A stretch of DNA of 37,633 bases. It comes from Akkermansiaceae bacterium (GTDB taxonomy: Bacteria; Verrucomicrobiota; Verrucomicrobiia; Verrucomicrobiales; Akkermansiaceae). The translations under genes and the position numbers were made by a program. Location of the stretch: contig WTJZ01000071.1 of assembly GCA_011524615.1 (NCBI GenBank), positions 4,481 to 42,113 of the forward strand, written 5' to 3'. Positions 1 through 9,879 of the stretch are shown here, piece after piece; positions within the stretch are counted from its first letter, which is position 1; each line of letters starts with the position of its first letter. Under the pieces are notes generated by a model. The model was not told the DNA's origin. It did no database searches and worked only from the letters and a program-made list of their open reading frames with translations.

Positions 1-2240
1 AGCGTCAAGCGAATGTCACTGAGCTTAGCACCCGCTGAGACGATACGACATACTGACTGCGTGAGTGCATAGACAGCACCGTGGAATGGACTCCAGCTCG
101 CGAGACGCGGGTTATAGCCCCATGAGAAGAAGGTCGCTGCATCTGTGTTGCCACCTAGTACTGGAATCTTAGCAACCATGGCATCCGTCTGAGTCAGCTG
201 AGTCTGTCCACCGAGTGGGTGCAGAACAGAACCGGCTCCGATCGTCCCGTCAAAGCGCTCCATGAGCCCCTTCTGGGAAGTAAAGTTGAGATCCGCAGCC
301 TGTGCGAGGAACTGCTCCTCTAGAGTTGCACCAGAGATCTGCTCTGCGATTGGTTCAGCGACCTTACCAAGAGGGCTCTCACCTACTGGAGCCTCGATCT
401 TAGCGCTGCTGGACTGCTGGACACCATTCGTATCGAGGAACTCACGCTCGAGATCGACGATCACCTTGCCTCTCCAGGTCATGGTGAGACGACCATCGTC
501 AGTCACATCTGCGACCTTGTAGCACTCTAGGTTTTCCTTATCAGCCTCTGCGATGAAGTAATCCATATCCGCAGGATCAATGATCACCGCCATACGCTCC
601 TGAGACTCAGAGATCGCGATCTCTGTTCCATCGAGACCATCATACTTCTTACGCACTTGGTCGAGATCGATCTTAAGGCTCGGCGCGAGTTCGCCAATCG
701 CTACCGACACACCACCAGCACCGAAGTCGTTACAAATCTTAATCTTTGGCGCGAGTACCGGATTACGGAAGAGGCGTTGTAGTGCACGCTCTACCGGAGG
801 GTTACCCTTCTGGACTTCTGCAGAATTCTCGAGAGCGGTCTCGGTATGCTCCTTGGATGAACCGGTAGCTCCACCGACCCCATCACGACCGGTACGACCA
901 CCCATTAGGAGGATCACATCACCTGTGGCTGGTGCTCCACGGAAGACATTCTTCTTAGGCGCAGCCGCGACCACTGCACCGATCTCCATACGCTTCGCTA
1001 CGAAGTTAGGGTGATAGACCTCTGCGACACATCCAGTCGCGAGACCGATTTGGTTACCGTAGGAGGAATATCCCTCTGCCGCCCCAACACAGATCTTCTT
1101 CTGTGGGAGCTTACCTGGCATCGTCTGATCGTATGGCACCGTTGGGTCTGCTGCTCCAGTAACACGCATCGCTTGGTAGACATAAGAACGACCTGAAAGC
1201 GGGTCACGAATCGCACCACCTAGACAGGTAGCAGCCCCACCAAATGGCTCGATCTCAGTCGGGTGGTTATGCGTCTCGTTCTTGAACATGACGAGATAGT
1301 CTTCCATCTCACCATCGATCTCAATTGGGACGACGATCGAAGCCGCGTTGATCTCCTCTGACACCTCGAGGTTATCGAGCTCGCCAGACTTACGGAGCTC
1401 CTTCATCGCGATACATGCCATGTCCATCATTGTCTCTGGACGTGGCGTATCTGCGCCATAGACATAGTCACGTGCTTCCTTATAGCTCGCATACGCCTCC
1501 GCGAATGATGGAGGACAGTCTGCGGCAAATTCAATGTGATCGAGAGCCGTCAAGAAGGTCGTGTGACGGCAGTGGTCAGACCAATAGGTGTCTAACATCT
1601 TCAGCTCCGTAATCGTCGGATTACGCTCCTCCTTATCGCGGAACTGCGTCTGAATGTGTACTAAGTCCGCTAACGACATCGCCAGCCCAAAGCCCTTTGC
1701 AAGTTCCGCTAACTCCTCTTCGGTAGAAGTGATGAAGCCCTCTAGGATCGCTACATCTGCAGGTACAGCAGCCGCCTTGATGAGACTTGTTGGTAACTCA
1801 AGTGAGGCCTCTCTAGAGTCGACAGGGTTGATCACATAGTTCTTGATCTCATCGAGCTCCGTACGATCGAGTGCTCCGTCTAGGATATACACCTTAGCGT
1901 GTGAGACCACAGCCGTATCATTCCCGGTCAAAATCTTAAGACATTGAGCCGCCGAGTCAGCACGCTGATCGAATTGACCAGGCAAGTACTCTACGGCAAA
2001 TGCCGTCTCCTCATGCGTCTTAGGCATCTCTAAGAAGAACTGATCCACCTGAGGTTCCGAGAATACCGTACGGCATGCCTCAGCAAACTCTTCCTCACTG
2101 AGTCCTTCGACATCATAGCGCTGAAGCACTCTCAGATTATACACACTAGCAACCCCAAGACTCTTGCGAAGCTCTTGGAATAACGAATTACCTTCATGAG
2201 CGAAGGCCTCTTTCTTTTCAACGTATACGCGATGGATCAT
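1..2240 (-). CDS. purL: Phosphoribosylformylglycinamidine synthase (FGAM synthase), N-terminal portion; 3' end beyond the window
   Basis: Reverse-complement translation from ATG at 2240 reads MIHRVYVEKKEAFAHEGNSLFQELRKSLGVASVYNLRVLQRYDVEGLSEEEFAEACRTVFSEPQVDQFFLEMPKTHEETAFAVEYLPGQFDQRADSAAQCLKILTGND..., which is PurL-like. Absent from the ORF track because it is open at the window edge; only short antisense ORFs are listed there. Confidence 0.9.
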   Translation of the reverse strand, partial: MIHRVYVEKKEAFAHEGNSLFQELRKSLGVASVYNLRVLQRYDVEGLSEEEFAEACRTVFSEPQVDQFFLEMPKTHEETAFAVEYLPGQFDQRADSAAQCLKILTGNDTAVVSHAKVYILDGALDRTELDEIKNYVINPVDSREASLELPTSLIKAAAVPADVAILEGFITSTEEELAELAKGFGLAMSLADLVHIQTQFRDKEERNPTITELKMLDTYWSDHCRHTTFLTALDHIEFAADCPPSFAEAYASYKEARDYVYGADTPRPETMMDMACIAMKELRKSGELDNLEVSEEINAASIVVPIEIDGEMEDYLVMFKNETHNHPTEIEPFGGAATCLGGAIRDPLSGRSYVYQAMRVTGAADPTVPYDQTMPGKLPQKKICVGAAEGYSSYGNQIGLATGCVAEVYHPNFVAKRMEIGAVVAAAPKKNVFRGAPATGDVILLMGGRTGRDGVGGATGSSKEHTETALENSAEVQKGNPPVERALQRLFRNPVLAPKIKICNDFGAGGVSVAIGELAPSLKIDLDQVRKKYDGLDGTEIAISESQERMAVIIDPADMDYFIAEADKENLECYKVADVTDDGRLTMTWRGKVIVDLEREFLDTNGVQQSSSAKIEAPVGESPLGKVAEPIAEQISGATLEEQFLAQAADLNFTSQKGLMERFDGTIGAGSVLHPLGGQTQLTQTDAMVAKIPVLGGNTDAATFFSWGYNPRLASWSPFHGAVYALTQSVCRIVSAGAKLSDIRLT

Positions 2241-2470
2241 GGTGGAGACCGCGTTTTAACCACACTTCTCCCGCCATGGATAGACCAATTTTCATTTTTT
2301 CCGGTTCCACAGAGGATCCACAGGCACCCCTCTCTCGACTCACTTCTTCGAAAAGATCCAGAAGATAATTCCACTCATGTGAAAATAAAAATAATGCCCC
2401 GCATAGGATGGCAAAATCCGAAGAGATGACGGTGAAACCACAAAGAAATCCATCGCCGTCCAAAAGCTAA

Positions 2471-2503
2471 AATTGCCCATGCTCTCAAGTAGCATGGGCA
2501 ATT
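2471..2503 (-). terminator. Intrinsic terminator downstream of beta-helix gene 1
   Basis: Perfect 13-bp stem AATTGCCCATGCT / AGCATGGGCAATT with a 7-nt loop; on the minus strand it is followed by TTTAGCTTTT. Confidence 0.75.
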
Positions 2504-2558
2504 CTCTGCAACGAGGCCTAAAACTCTCAGTCATTAGCCCCCATAAGGATGCGGCTCC

Positions 2559-5500
2559 TTACTCCGCAACAATGATTCTGGCGTACATCATACTACTATC
2601 CGGCACCTCTTCAGGTAAGATAACACTGACGGATTGCACTTCAGAATTCTCATCCGAGAGCTCCTCTTCGACCTCTAGAATGAACCAGTCGATCAGATTA
2701 CTGCTATATTCAATGCTGAATTCGACTTCATCCCTAGAGTTAGCCCGTCTTGGGTAGTGCAGCTTACATACTCCTTCTTGTTTAGTCATAGAGATTGCTC
2801 CTGCATTTTTCTCCAGAGGGTCGAGCCCTAGGGCGTATTCTAGAATATTAGGGTACGAGTCTGCATCAGAATTACCGTTCAGCTCACTGTCTATCAAATC
2901 AGGATATCCCTCCAGCCACGCTTTATAATTTTTACTCGCACTACCGATGATATCGAATTCTCTAGCGACTACGACCCCACCTGCGTTTGCGTCCTCTGAG
3001 ATTTCTATACTCATTGATTTAACATTCTGCGCTATTGGTCTGCCACTAGCCCTCTCCAGACCGACAGTAGTCCACATACTCGCTGGGTCATTCGGGAGCC
3101 AGTGCGTATTCACGATCTTGACTAATGAGTCATCAATCAGAGTAAACGTGATACCATAGCCCTGATTAGATCGTCCGCCACCGTGTATCCCCCAAGAAAA
3201 TGTAGATTCCAGACTGCTGATATCGTAGCCACCTGGGCTATTCTCGAGATCAAATGCGATCTCGATAGTATCTCCTGTGGACAACATCACCTCATCAACC
3301 GTACTTCCTGAGAACAAGCCTGCGGCAGAGACAGTTGCCCATTCGGATTGCCCCAAGTCATCATTAGAGACAGTAGGTTCTACCGACATCTGGTTCGTCG
3401 TGACACTCAGATCTGCGACAGCAATCTTTGGAGTCGTATCATATTCGATCGCAAAGGAGTCCAGACGTAGTGCTGCATTGGCATTATTCTCAATAGTGAG
3501 TGTATACTCTGCCAAATCTAATCCCTGTATTTCATACGCCACGCTATTATAATTAGTAGCGGCCGCGTACAGTGATACGACGTCTTGCAACACACCATCC
3601 AGATACACGTTCAACTCACCAGCATCGCTCCCCGCAACAGCATAAAACGTCACTCCTGTTCCGTAAAAGGTAATCTCAGCAGAGTCCCCCTGAGTATTCG
3701 TGACCGCTAGATCAGAATAGTACGCTTGGTCATCCGCTTCCTCTGTCCAGCTTCCCGTATAGACGACTCCAGAGCTCTGATTGTTCAGCTCTTCATCAGG
3801 CTCAAGCTTGGTGAAGGTATGATCCATCTCGCTTTGATCTCTCAACAGAACCACCTCTACCGTCTCTCCTGCTGGTATCTTATGATACTCAACCCAGAAA
3901 CTCTGAGGATCTGTAACGTCTACTCCTCCAATTTCTAGAATCAAGTCCAGGGTCTGAAACCCTTGAGCCTCAGCATAGCTGCCAGAGGGAACACTCGAAA
4001 AGTACACCCCATCAGTGTCTCGAGCCCCTAGTGCAGACTGAATCGAGATATCATAGACTAGACCAACGACCGCTCCCATGAGAGGCTCTGGGTTAAGAGG
4101 GCTTTCACTAGAGATCGTCGCGTACTCCACTGGCGAGGGCTCAGGAGCCCCCGCTCGACCAAATGAGGTAGGGATATTCTCATAACCAAAGGCCAATACT
4201 GGTGAACTATCGCTCACCGTGTAATCATTCCCCTGAGGATTGATAAACTGCGGATCTGCGGTCACAGAATTACTATCGTGATCAACTGAGGGCCACGTTT
4301 GAGAGGTCACTGTCACCCCTCCTCCATGGTTATAAAAGACGTTATTATCAATATAGGCACTCTTCCCCGCGATATTGGAATCATTGATCAAGGCGAAGGT
4401 ATAGACTCGGTCGTTTACGACAATATTGTTGTAGATCTCATCTCGACAATTATCAAACCAAACATGGCAATCAAACCGGCCTGAGATAATAACGTTGTTA
4501 TACGCCTTACGGCCGAATCCATCTCGGAGCTTAATCCCTGTGTTCAGGCAGAGGTTACCGTACACCTCGTAGTTAGAAGCCCCATCATCCAAATCGATCC
4601 CAAAGTGTCGAGGCTCGTCGTAGTGAAAGCGATTATACCGCACGTGCGTGGTCTTCCATGCATCCAGGAAGGCGTAGGGCTCCTTTTCTGTACCTAAATT
4701 GCCTCTTGAGTCAAACCCGAGATACGACCAATAGCGGTCTCTCCCCCAGGCATTGAAAGGTCCGTGATCGTACGTCTCCTTCACACAGTCAAAGACATCA
4801 TTATACTCAATAATGTGTCCCCCCCAAGTACCATCACAAATATTGATCCCCGCTCGTGGGCAATCATGGATTGTATTATAGCTTACATTGATGCTCTCAG
4901 ACATAGAGATATTCACCCCCGCGACCTGCTTCTCTACCCGCCCGAATCGTGTCATGTAGTTATGAGAGACCGTTAACTCTCGCGGGTAATCCTCAGATTG
5001 CGGACCAGGCTCTAGGTCCAGGATATCTACTTTATGGTCTTCATTATCCCAGAAAGAGGGATAACGAACCGCCGAAATTTGCCCCACGATATTCACACAC
5101 GTCGCACCGACTTCGTAGAATTCATTATCCGTGATTAAGTGGCCCTTATTATAACCGCTTAAGAAGACGGCATTACCTCCCAAATAGGAGAAGACATTAC
5201 CGCTCAGCGTAATATCATCACAGTTCTCCAAAAATATGGCCCCAGCTCTTGCCACGCCCCAATCACTCCTTAATGGGCGCTCATACTCTCTGGAGAATAA
5301 TGTCCGGTGAGTTTTGGTAAACTGAATATTTTGAAAGGCTAAGTTCTGGACCTTATCATCTTCTGTACCGACCACCTTAATTAACTCTTCGGTCACCGCC
5401 ACCTCGACCTGACTAGAATCCAGGTCCACTCCCTCTTCTGGATACACATAGAGATGACCACTATTAGTGTCGTAATACCACTCCTTGGGAGCATCTAGTT

Positions 5501-6188
5501 CTTCAAAGATATTTTCTACCATACGATACGTATGATGCATCGCACTTCCTCGGTTATTATCCCCTACCCATTCTAGGTCAAATACGCCCGCTCCTGTGAA
5601 GTTGACGATCTTGTATGATTGGCCTCCCCATTGACCATTATGCAGTGCTCTCACATACCCATTCTCAGGGTTACTCCAGCTCAACCTCCTCTCATTTGAG
5701 AGAATATCTCCTGCGTAGCCGTTCAAGACATCTTCATTTTCATCATAATTCGGATACCTCGCCATCACCTGCTGATCACTATTGATGAATACAGAATCAA
5801 GGTCTAAGCCCGCCCCAATGTTAGCGACCATAATCTCGCCGGCATGGACCTCCCACGTAGGACTGATCTCTATCGCCCCACATACTTCCACCACTTCACC
5901 CTCATATCCGCTATACGTTACCGATATATCCGCTGAGCCACTGTCACTGGACGTGAATTCCAGAGGTGCAGTGAGCCGGTAGACGCCTTCCCTGATCCAT
6001 ACGGTAATATCCTCGGTAGCCGTAGGTAACTCATACGCCACGGCTTCCTTGGCTCTCGCAATTGTCAGAAAGGGTGTATCAACCCCACCAGCATTGAGAT
6101 CACTCCCACTAGGAGACACATAAAAATCTACCCCAAAAGCCACATGCACCAGTAGCAAAAATAATATAACCTTCATAAAAAAACTCAT
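2559..6188 (-). CDS. Secreted right-handed parallel beta-helix protein with internal PDZ-like region and a C-terminal D-rich EYALGLDP-type domain (alternative start MKVILF at 6176)
   Basis: 1209 aa; signal peptide MKVILFLLLVHVAFG; DFYVSPSGSDLNAGG start typical of beta-helix carbohydrate-active proteins; repeated NxI/NxF rungs; PDZ-like GVYFSSVPSGSYAEAQGFQTLDLILEIGGVDV; C-terminal NSDADSYPNILEYALGLDP. Confidence 0.85.
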   Translation of the reverse strand: MSFFMKVILFLLLVHVAFGVDFYVSPSGSDLNAGGVDTPFLTIARAKEAVAYELPTATEDITVWIREGVYRLTAPLEFTSSDSGSADISVTYSGYEGEVVEVCGAIEISPTWEVHAGEIMVANIGAGLDLDSVFINSDQQVMARYPNYDENEDVLNGYAGDILSNERRLSWSNPENGYVRALHNGQWGGQSYKIVNFTGAGVFDLEWVGDNNRGSAMHHTYRMVENIFEELDAPKEWYYDTNSGHLYVYPEEGVDLDSSQVEVAVTEELIKVVGTEDDKVQNLAFQNIQFTKTHRTLFSREYERPLRSDWGVARAGAIFLENCDDITLSGNVFSYLGGNAVFLSGYNKGHLITDNEFYEVGATCVNIVGQISAVRYPSFWDNEDHKVDILDLEPGPQSEDYPRELTVSHNYMTRFGRVEKQVAGVNISMSESINVSYNTIHDCPRAGINICDGTWGGHIIEYNDVFDCVKETYDHGPFNAWGRDRYWSYLGFDSRGNLGTEKEPYAFLDAWKTTHVRYNRFHYDEPRHFGIDLDDGASNYEVYGNLCLNTGIKLRDGFGRKAYNNVIISGRFDCHVWFDNCRDEIYNNIVVNDRVYTFALINDSNIAGKSAYIDNNVFYNHGGGVTVTSQTWPSVDHDSNSVTADPQFINPQGNDYTVSDSSPVLAFGYENIPTSFGRAGAPEPSPVEYATISSESPLNPEPLMGAVVGLVYDISIQSALGARDTDGVYFSSVPSGSYAEAQGFQTLDLILEIGGVDVTDPQSFWVEYHKIPAGETVEVVLLRDQSEMDHTFTKLEPDEELNNQSSGVVYTGSWTEEADDQAYYSDLAVTNTQGDSAEITFYGTGVTFYAVAGSDAGELNVYLDGVLQDVVSLYAAATNYNSVAYEIQGLDLAEYTLTIENNANAALRLDSFAIEYDTTPKIAVADLSVTTNQMSVEPTVSNDDLGQSEWATVSAAGLFSGSTVDEVMLSTGDTIEIAFDLENSPGGYDISSLESTFSWGIHGGGRSNQGYGITFTLIDDSLVKIVNTHWLPNDPASMWTTVGLERASGRPIAQNVKSMSIEISEDANAGGVVVAREFDIIGSASKNYKAWLEGYPDLIDSELNGNSDADSYPNILEYALGLDPLEKNAGAISMTKQEGVCKLHYPRRANSRDEVEFSIEYSSNLIDWFILEVEEELSDENSEVQSVSVILPEEVPDSSMMYARIIVAE

Positions 6189-6194
6189 TAAAAA

Positions 6195-6217
6195 AGAGGT
6201 GAAAAAACTCCACCTCT
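6195..6217 (-). terminator. Hairpin plus U-tract between PEP-CTERM gene 1 and beta-helix gene 1
   Basis: Minus strand AGAGGTG-gagtttttt-CACCTCT followed by TTTTTT. Confidence 0.65.
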
Positions 6218-6247
6218 CATATCAGTTATTAATATTGTTAATTAATA

Positions 6248-6916
6248 CTATCGCTTACGTCTTGCAAGGAGTGTAATACCTGCCAAACCTAGTAAAGCGG
6301 CCGACGTCGGCTCAGGAGCTAACACATAGCCTCCACTAACTGTAATATCATCAATATTCCCAGTCCCCGTATAAATATCAGTACTCTCCATGTAAATATT
6401 CCATGTTACTTCCTCATTCGACCAGAAGTTATCAAAATCGATAGTGATCAACTCAAAAGAGTTCTCAGAAAACGCTGTTCCCTCCGTAGCCGCTGTACCA
6501 GAAACAAATGTTTCTTCACCGCCGATTGTGTATGAAACTGCGTAATCAAAAGGTCTCACAGTACCACCATAGAAGCTGATCGAGTCATATGCAGCTGTGT
6601 AGTACTCATCCGCCTCTGGCCCTGCAGCGTAGACACCTGTCGTCGTGAACGAAATTGATGCGTACTCTCCTGGAGCAACGTTACCATCAATTCTACCTCC
6701 ACGAATACCATTAAAAAGGTCATAGTTAGGATCAACTAGGTTATTAAACGACCAATGATAAGTTACCCCACTAAGATCGGAAGCAACAACATTAGCATTC
6801 CCAGCTGAATCTTGTAAGTATTGATCACCATAAACTGCATCGATATTATAGTATGCAAGTGTAGTTGCAGAGAGAGAGGAGCAGATTCCGAGCAATGGTA
6901 AGAGTATATTCTTCAT
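6248..6916 (-). CDS. Small secreted PEP-CTERM sorting domain protein, copy 1 (start revised to MKNILLPL)
   Basis: Signal peptide MKNILLPLLGICSSLSA; C-terminus APEPTSAALLGLAGITLLARRKR is a PEP-CTERM tripartite signal. The ORF-track start at 6949 precedes the likely real ATG at 6916. Confidence 0.85.
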   Translation of the reverse strand: MKNILLPLLGICSSLSATTLAYYNIDAVYGDQYLQDSAGNANVVASDLSGVTYHWSFNNLVDPNYDLFNGIRGGRIDGNVAPGEYASISFTTTGVYAAGPEADEYYTAAYDSISFYGGTVRPFDYAVSYTIGGEETFVSGTAATEGTAFSENSFELITIDFDNFWSNEEVTWNIYMESTDIYTGTGNIDDITVSGGYVLAPEPTSAALLGLAGITLLARRKR

Positions 6917-6932
6917 ATTATTTTCGTAGTTA

Positions 6933-6947
6933 GACACATGCCGTGTC
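6933..6947. promoter_or_regulatory. Leader dyad GACAC-N5-GTGTC upstream of PEP-CTERM gene 1
   Basis: Inverted repeat in the 5' leader, with an equivalent at 16942-16957 at matching distance from the start codon. Confidence 0.4.
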
Positions 6948-7058
6948 ACTACTCGGTATGCATCCTTCTCAAAAAATTACCCTCAATACTCATTTTTTTC
7001 TCACCAAGGGTATCATGAACACTCAACTCAAAACTCAGCCAAACCCACAAATAATCAA

Positions 7059-9071
7059 CTATAGACTAGAAGAGACAAAAGAAAAATCACAACCCAGCGC
7101 TTTCAACTCATCCACATACTTTTCTCTTTTTTCTCTGTCGTGTAATATTAAACGACTTAACGAGTCACACGTCTGCGGGTCAGTACAGACGACTCTAGGG
7201 ACTCCGCCTAAATTGAGCTCATCTACCTGAATGCCGCGCAAGTCTGCCAAATCGAATTCTATCGCATGCTCAAACTCCAGGGATAAGGTCTTAAGATTAA
7301 GATAAGATAGTAAAGAACCAGCCTGTATGACGGACGTATGGACGAGCCCCTGTGTACTAGAGAAACTCAAGTCTCCAGAATCTGGTTGATATGAAGCAGA
7401 ATAACTTTCTTCAGGTGAATTAAAGTAATTCAACACCGCGATAATGCATTGGTTTTGCGTAATGCTGTCTGACTCAGATGAGTACAGTTGATAGAAGAGC
7501 ATGGCTTCAATAATCGTCCTATCATCTTTGCTCCATACCTCTTCTAAACGGAGAAATACGCGCTCAAACTGATCTATGCTAGGCCTGTCATCTGCATCAA
7601 ATTGAAACTCAGGGTAGTCCTGCGCTACATGCATGATTCTCTCATACCACGCAGTATCTGTGACCGCCCCTATCTCTAACACCCGCTTGAAGTCCATCTG
7701 AACCGCATTAATCCAGAATAACTCCGCTGCTGCAGCTCGGTTGTCCGGTGCTAGTATCAGGGCCTTTTCGAACAAGAGTTCTGCATCCCCTAAGAGCTTA
7801 ACCATATTTGGCCCGGTAGGGGTACCAGTTCTCCCTAATGCCTCTTGGACCAAATCATGAGCGATACGCACTAATTTAATGGATAAGCTTTGCTGACTAT
7901 CAGCCATCACAGAGGCAAAGACCTCATACTCGTGAGTCACCTCCTCTACCTCATCATTGAGAGTACTCGCCTGTTGCTCCGAGTATGCTCTAATCGCCTG
8001 TACTCGATGCTGTTGTATCCCGATGCCTGCCATCAGTAGAACCAGAAATGTGACAAGAGCAATGACACTACGATGGTGACGCTTGAGAAAAAGGTAGCAG
8101 AACCTCAGGTAGTCTGGTCGTTCCGCTCGTGTCGCATACCCGTCGGAGTATCTCTTCACATCCTGTTTTAACTCTCGCACAGACTGATACCTCTCCTCTG
8201 GGTTAGCGGAGAGCGCCTTAGCACAGATATCAACAAGCCCCTTAGGAATTGACGCAGACAATAACTCTGCTCGAGAGACTCCCTTGAGCGTCATCTCTAA
8301 GCACTCACTCTCCTCTCCTGTGAAAGGGGCTCGACCACAGACAATGGTGTAGAGGATGGCCCCCAGAGAAAAGATGTCTGTACGTTCATCCTTGGGCCTC
8401 TCTGAATGAATTTGCTCTGGAGCCATGTAACCAGGCGTCCCCTGAACGACACCGTACATTGTGAGCATCCCCCCCACCTCTAAGTGTGAGCGCTGGGCAC
8501 TATCATGGTGGTCTAAATCCATATACTTACCTAGCCCCCAATCACACACGAGAACCTCTCCGAATTGATCACACTGGATATTACACGGCTTCAGGTCGAG
8601 GTGAATCACTCCTCGATCATGCGCATATAATACGGCATCACATACAGTCAGGAAGGTAGCTAGGAGATCCTCCTCTGAGGCGCCTTCTCTGATCACCTGC
8701 TCTAACGTGCGATTGGCCTTCAAGTCCATTGTGAAGTATGGACGCCCATGGTCATCCAGTTCGACCTCAAAGACCTTAATAATATTAGGATGACTCAAGG
8801 ACGTCGTCAACCAAGCCTCATAGATGAAAGCCTCATAGAAGTCCTTATCAAGACCTTCCCTCAACTTTGCCAATGCAATATATCGACGAGTCTTCTGGTC
8901 GTAGCACTTATATACCTCCTTCAGCGCGCCCGCCCCCAATAATTCTGGATCCGTATACTTCTCATCAACATTCTGTAACTGTAAGAATGAGGGTGATACG
9001 AGCTCCCAATCCGTCTCTTCCTCTACCGCCTCCTCAAAGAATGAATGTAACTGATCTCCCCACTTATCCAT
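7059..9071 (-). CDS. Transmembrane Ser/Thr protein kinase, copy 1
   Basis: Kinase motifs GAGALKEVY, IALAKL, HLDLKPCNIQ, CDWGLGKY, GTPGYMAPEQ; single TM SVIALVTFLVLLMAGIGI; diverged C-terminal domain. Confidence 0.95.
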   Translation of the reverse strand: MDKWGDQLHSFFEEAVEEETDWELVSPSFLQLQNVDEKYTDPELLGAGALKEVYKCYDQKTRRYIALAKLREGLDKDFYEAFIYEAWLTTSLSHPNIIKVFEVELDDHGRPYFTMDLKANRTLEQVIREGASEEDLLATFLTVCDAVLYAHDRGVIHLDLKPCNIQCDQFGEVLVCDWGLGKYMDLDHHDSAQRSHLEVGGMLTMYGVVQGTPGYMAPEQIHSERPKDERTDIFSLGAILYTIVCGRAPFTGEESECLEMTLKGVSRAELLSASIPKGLVDICAKALSANPEERYQSVRELKQDVKRYSDGYATRAERPDYLRFCYLFLKRHHRSVIALVTFLVLLMAGIGIQQHRVQAIRAYSEQQASTLNDEVEEVTHEYEVFASVMADSQQSLSIKLVRIAHDLVQEALGRTGTPTGPNMVKLLGDAELLFEKALILAPDNRAAAAELFWINAVQMDFKRVLEIGAVTDTAWYERIMHVAQDYPEFQFDADDRPSIDQFERVFLRLEEVWSKDDRTIIEAMLFYQLYSSESDSITQNQCIIAVLNYFNSPEESYSASYQPDSGDLSFSSTQGLVHTSVIQAGSLLSYLNLKTLSLEFEHAIEFDLADLRGIQVDELNLGGVPRVVCTDPQTCDSLSRLILHDREKREKYVDELKALGCDFSFVSSSL

Positions 9072-9082
9072 GGCGCTCCTTA

Positions 9083-9715
9083 CTAATACGATTCCAACTC
9101 GTCTACGAGACTCCTAATCTCGAGCATTAAACTCCTTTGAACCCGTTTCCTAAAGTTATAAACGGAGGATTCCTGGAGCCCTAACTGATCAGCAATCTCC
9201 TTCGCCTTCAACCCTGTTAGAGAAAGCTTAAACACCTCGATCGCACGACCTCTGATCGTCTTCTCAACGCGAGCGAGGGCCTGATCACTAATATAAGCCT
9301 CCCACTGCTTCTCGATGATCTGATCTAGGACCTCATCTTGCTCCTCGAATAAGACCAGATGATCCTTAAAGCGATCGTGCTTCTTCTCGATCGACTGCAT
9401 CTTACGGTAATGCATCTGGAGAGTACTCCTCGTAACCATGGCGAGCCATGACCTAAACCGCCCCTTATTAGAGTCATAATTCTTCAGCTTTTTCATGAGG
9501 GTAATCATCACCTCCTGAACTAGGTCATTCGCATCACTCGGCGAAACCCTCAAGCGTTGTAAAGTGAAATGAATAAAACCAGCATAATGATCATGTAACT
9601 CCTGCCATGCCGTATGATCATCTAGGTTTAAGGCTCGCCCTAGTAGCGAATGCCTCGTCTCTTGTGAATTATTCATATCCATATTTACCGTTTTTGGGCA
9701 GGGGGAATCAATCAT
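9083..9715 (-). CDS. ECF-like sigma-70 family RNA polymerase sigma factor, copy 1
   Basis: Region 2 (ANDLVQEVMITLMKKLKNYDSNKGRFRSWLAMVTRS) and region 4 HTH (LSLTGLKAKEIADQLGLQESSVYNFRKRVQRSL). 11-nt gap to the kinase. Confidence 0.9.
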   Translation of the reverse strand: MIDSPCPKTVNMDMNNSQETRHSLLGRALNLDDHTAWQELHDHYAGFIHFTLQRLRVSPSDANDLVQEVMITLMKKLKNYDSNKGRFRSWLAMVTRSTLQMHYRKMQSIEKKHDRFKDHLVLFEEQDEVLDQIIEKQWEAYISDQALARVEKTIRGRAIEVFKLSLTGLKAKEIADQLGLQESSVYNFRKRVQRSLMLEIRSLVDELESY

Positions 9716-9784
9716 TTTAGATGACGACTCCCCTCCTTCGCGCCCATTCTTTTACGAAGAGCGAGCAGGGAGGTGAGACACCCC

Positions 9785-9829
9785 CTTTATATCTCGTATG
9801 CAAGCAATGAGCAATTCTCTACTCTTTTG
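9785..9829 (-). promoter_or_regulatory. Conserved promoter-like block upstream of sigma factor copy 1
   Basis: Minus strand CAAAAGAGTAGAGAATTGCTCATTGCTTGCATACGAGATATAAAG, closely matched upstream of copy 2 at 19834-19880. Confidence 0.5.
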
Positions 9830-9879
9830 AGAAGAAAATCTCTAAAAAAGCAAAAAACTGCCCCTCCTACAAAAGAGCA

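Noticed and set aside
262-2757. Multiple plus-strand ORFs of 60-95 aa (262..522, 1011..1196, 1415..1612, 1654..1839, 2473..2757) and the minus-strand ORF 998..1219
   Set aside because: They are antisense to, or out of frame with, purL and the 3' end of the beta-helix gene; low-complexity composition and no recognisable family.
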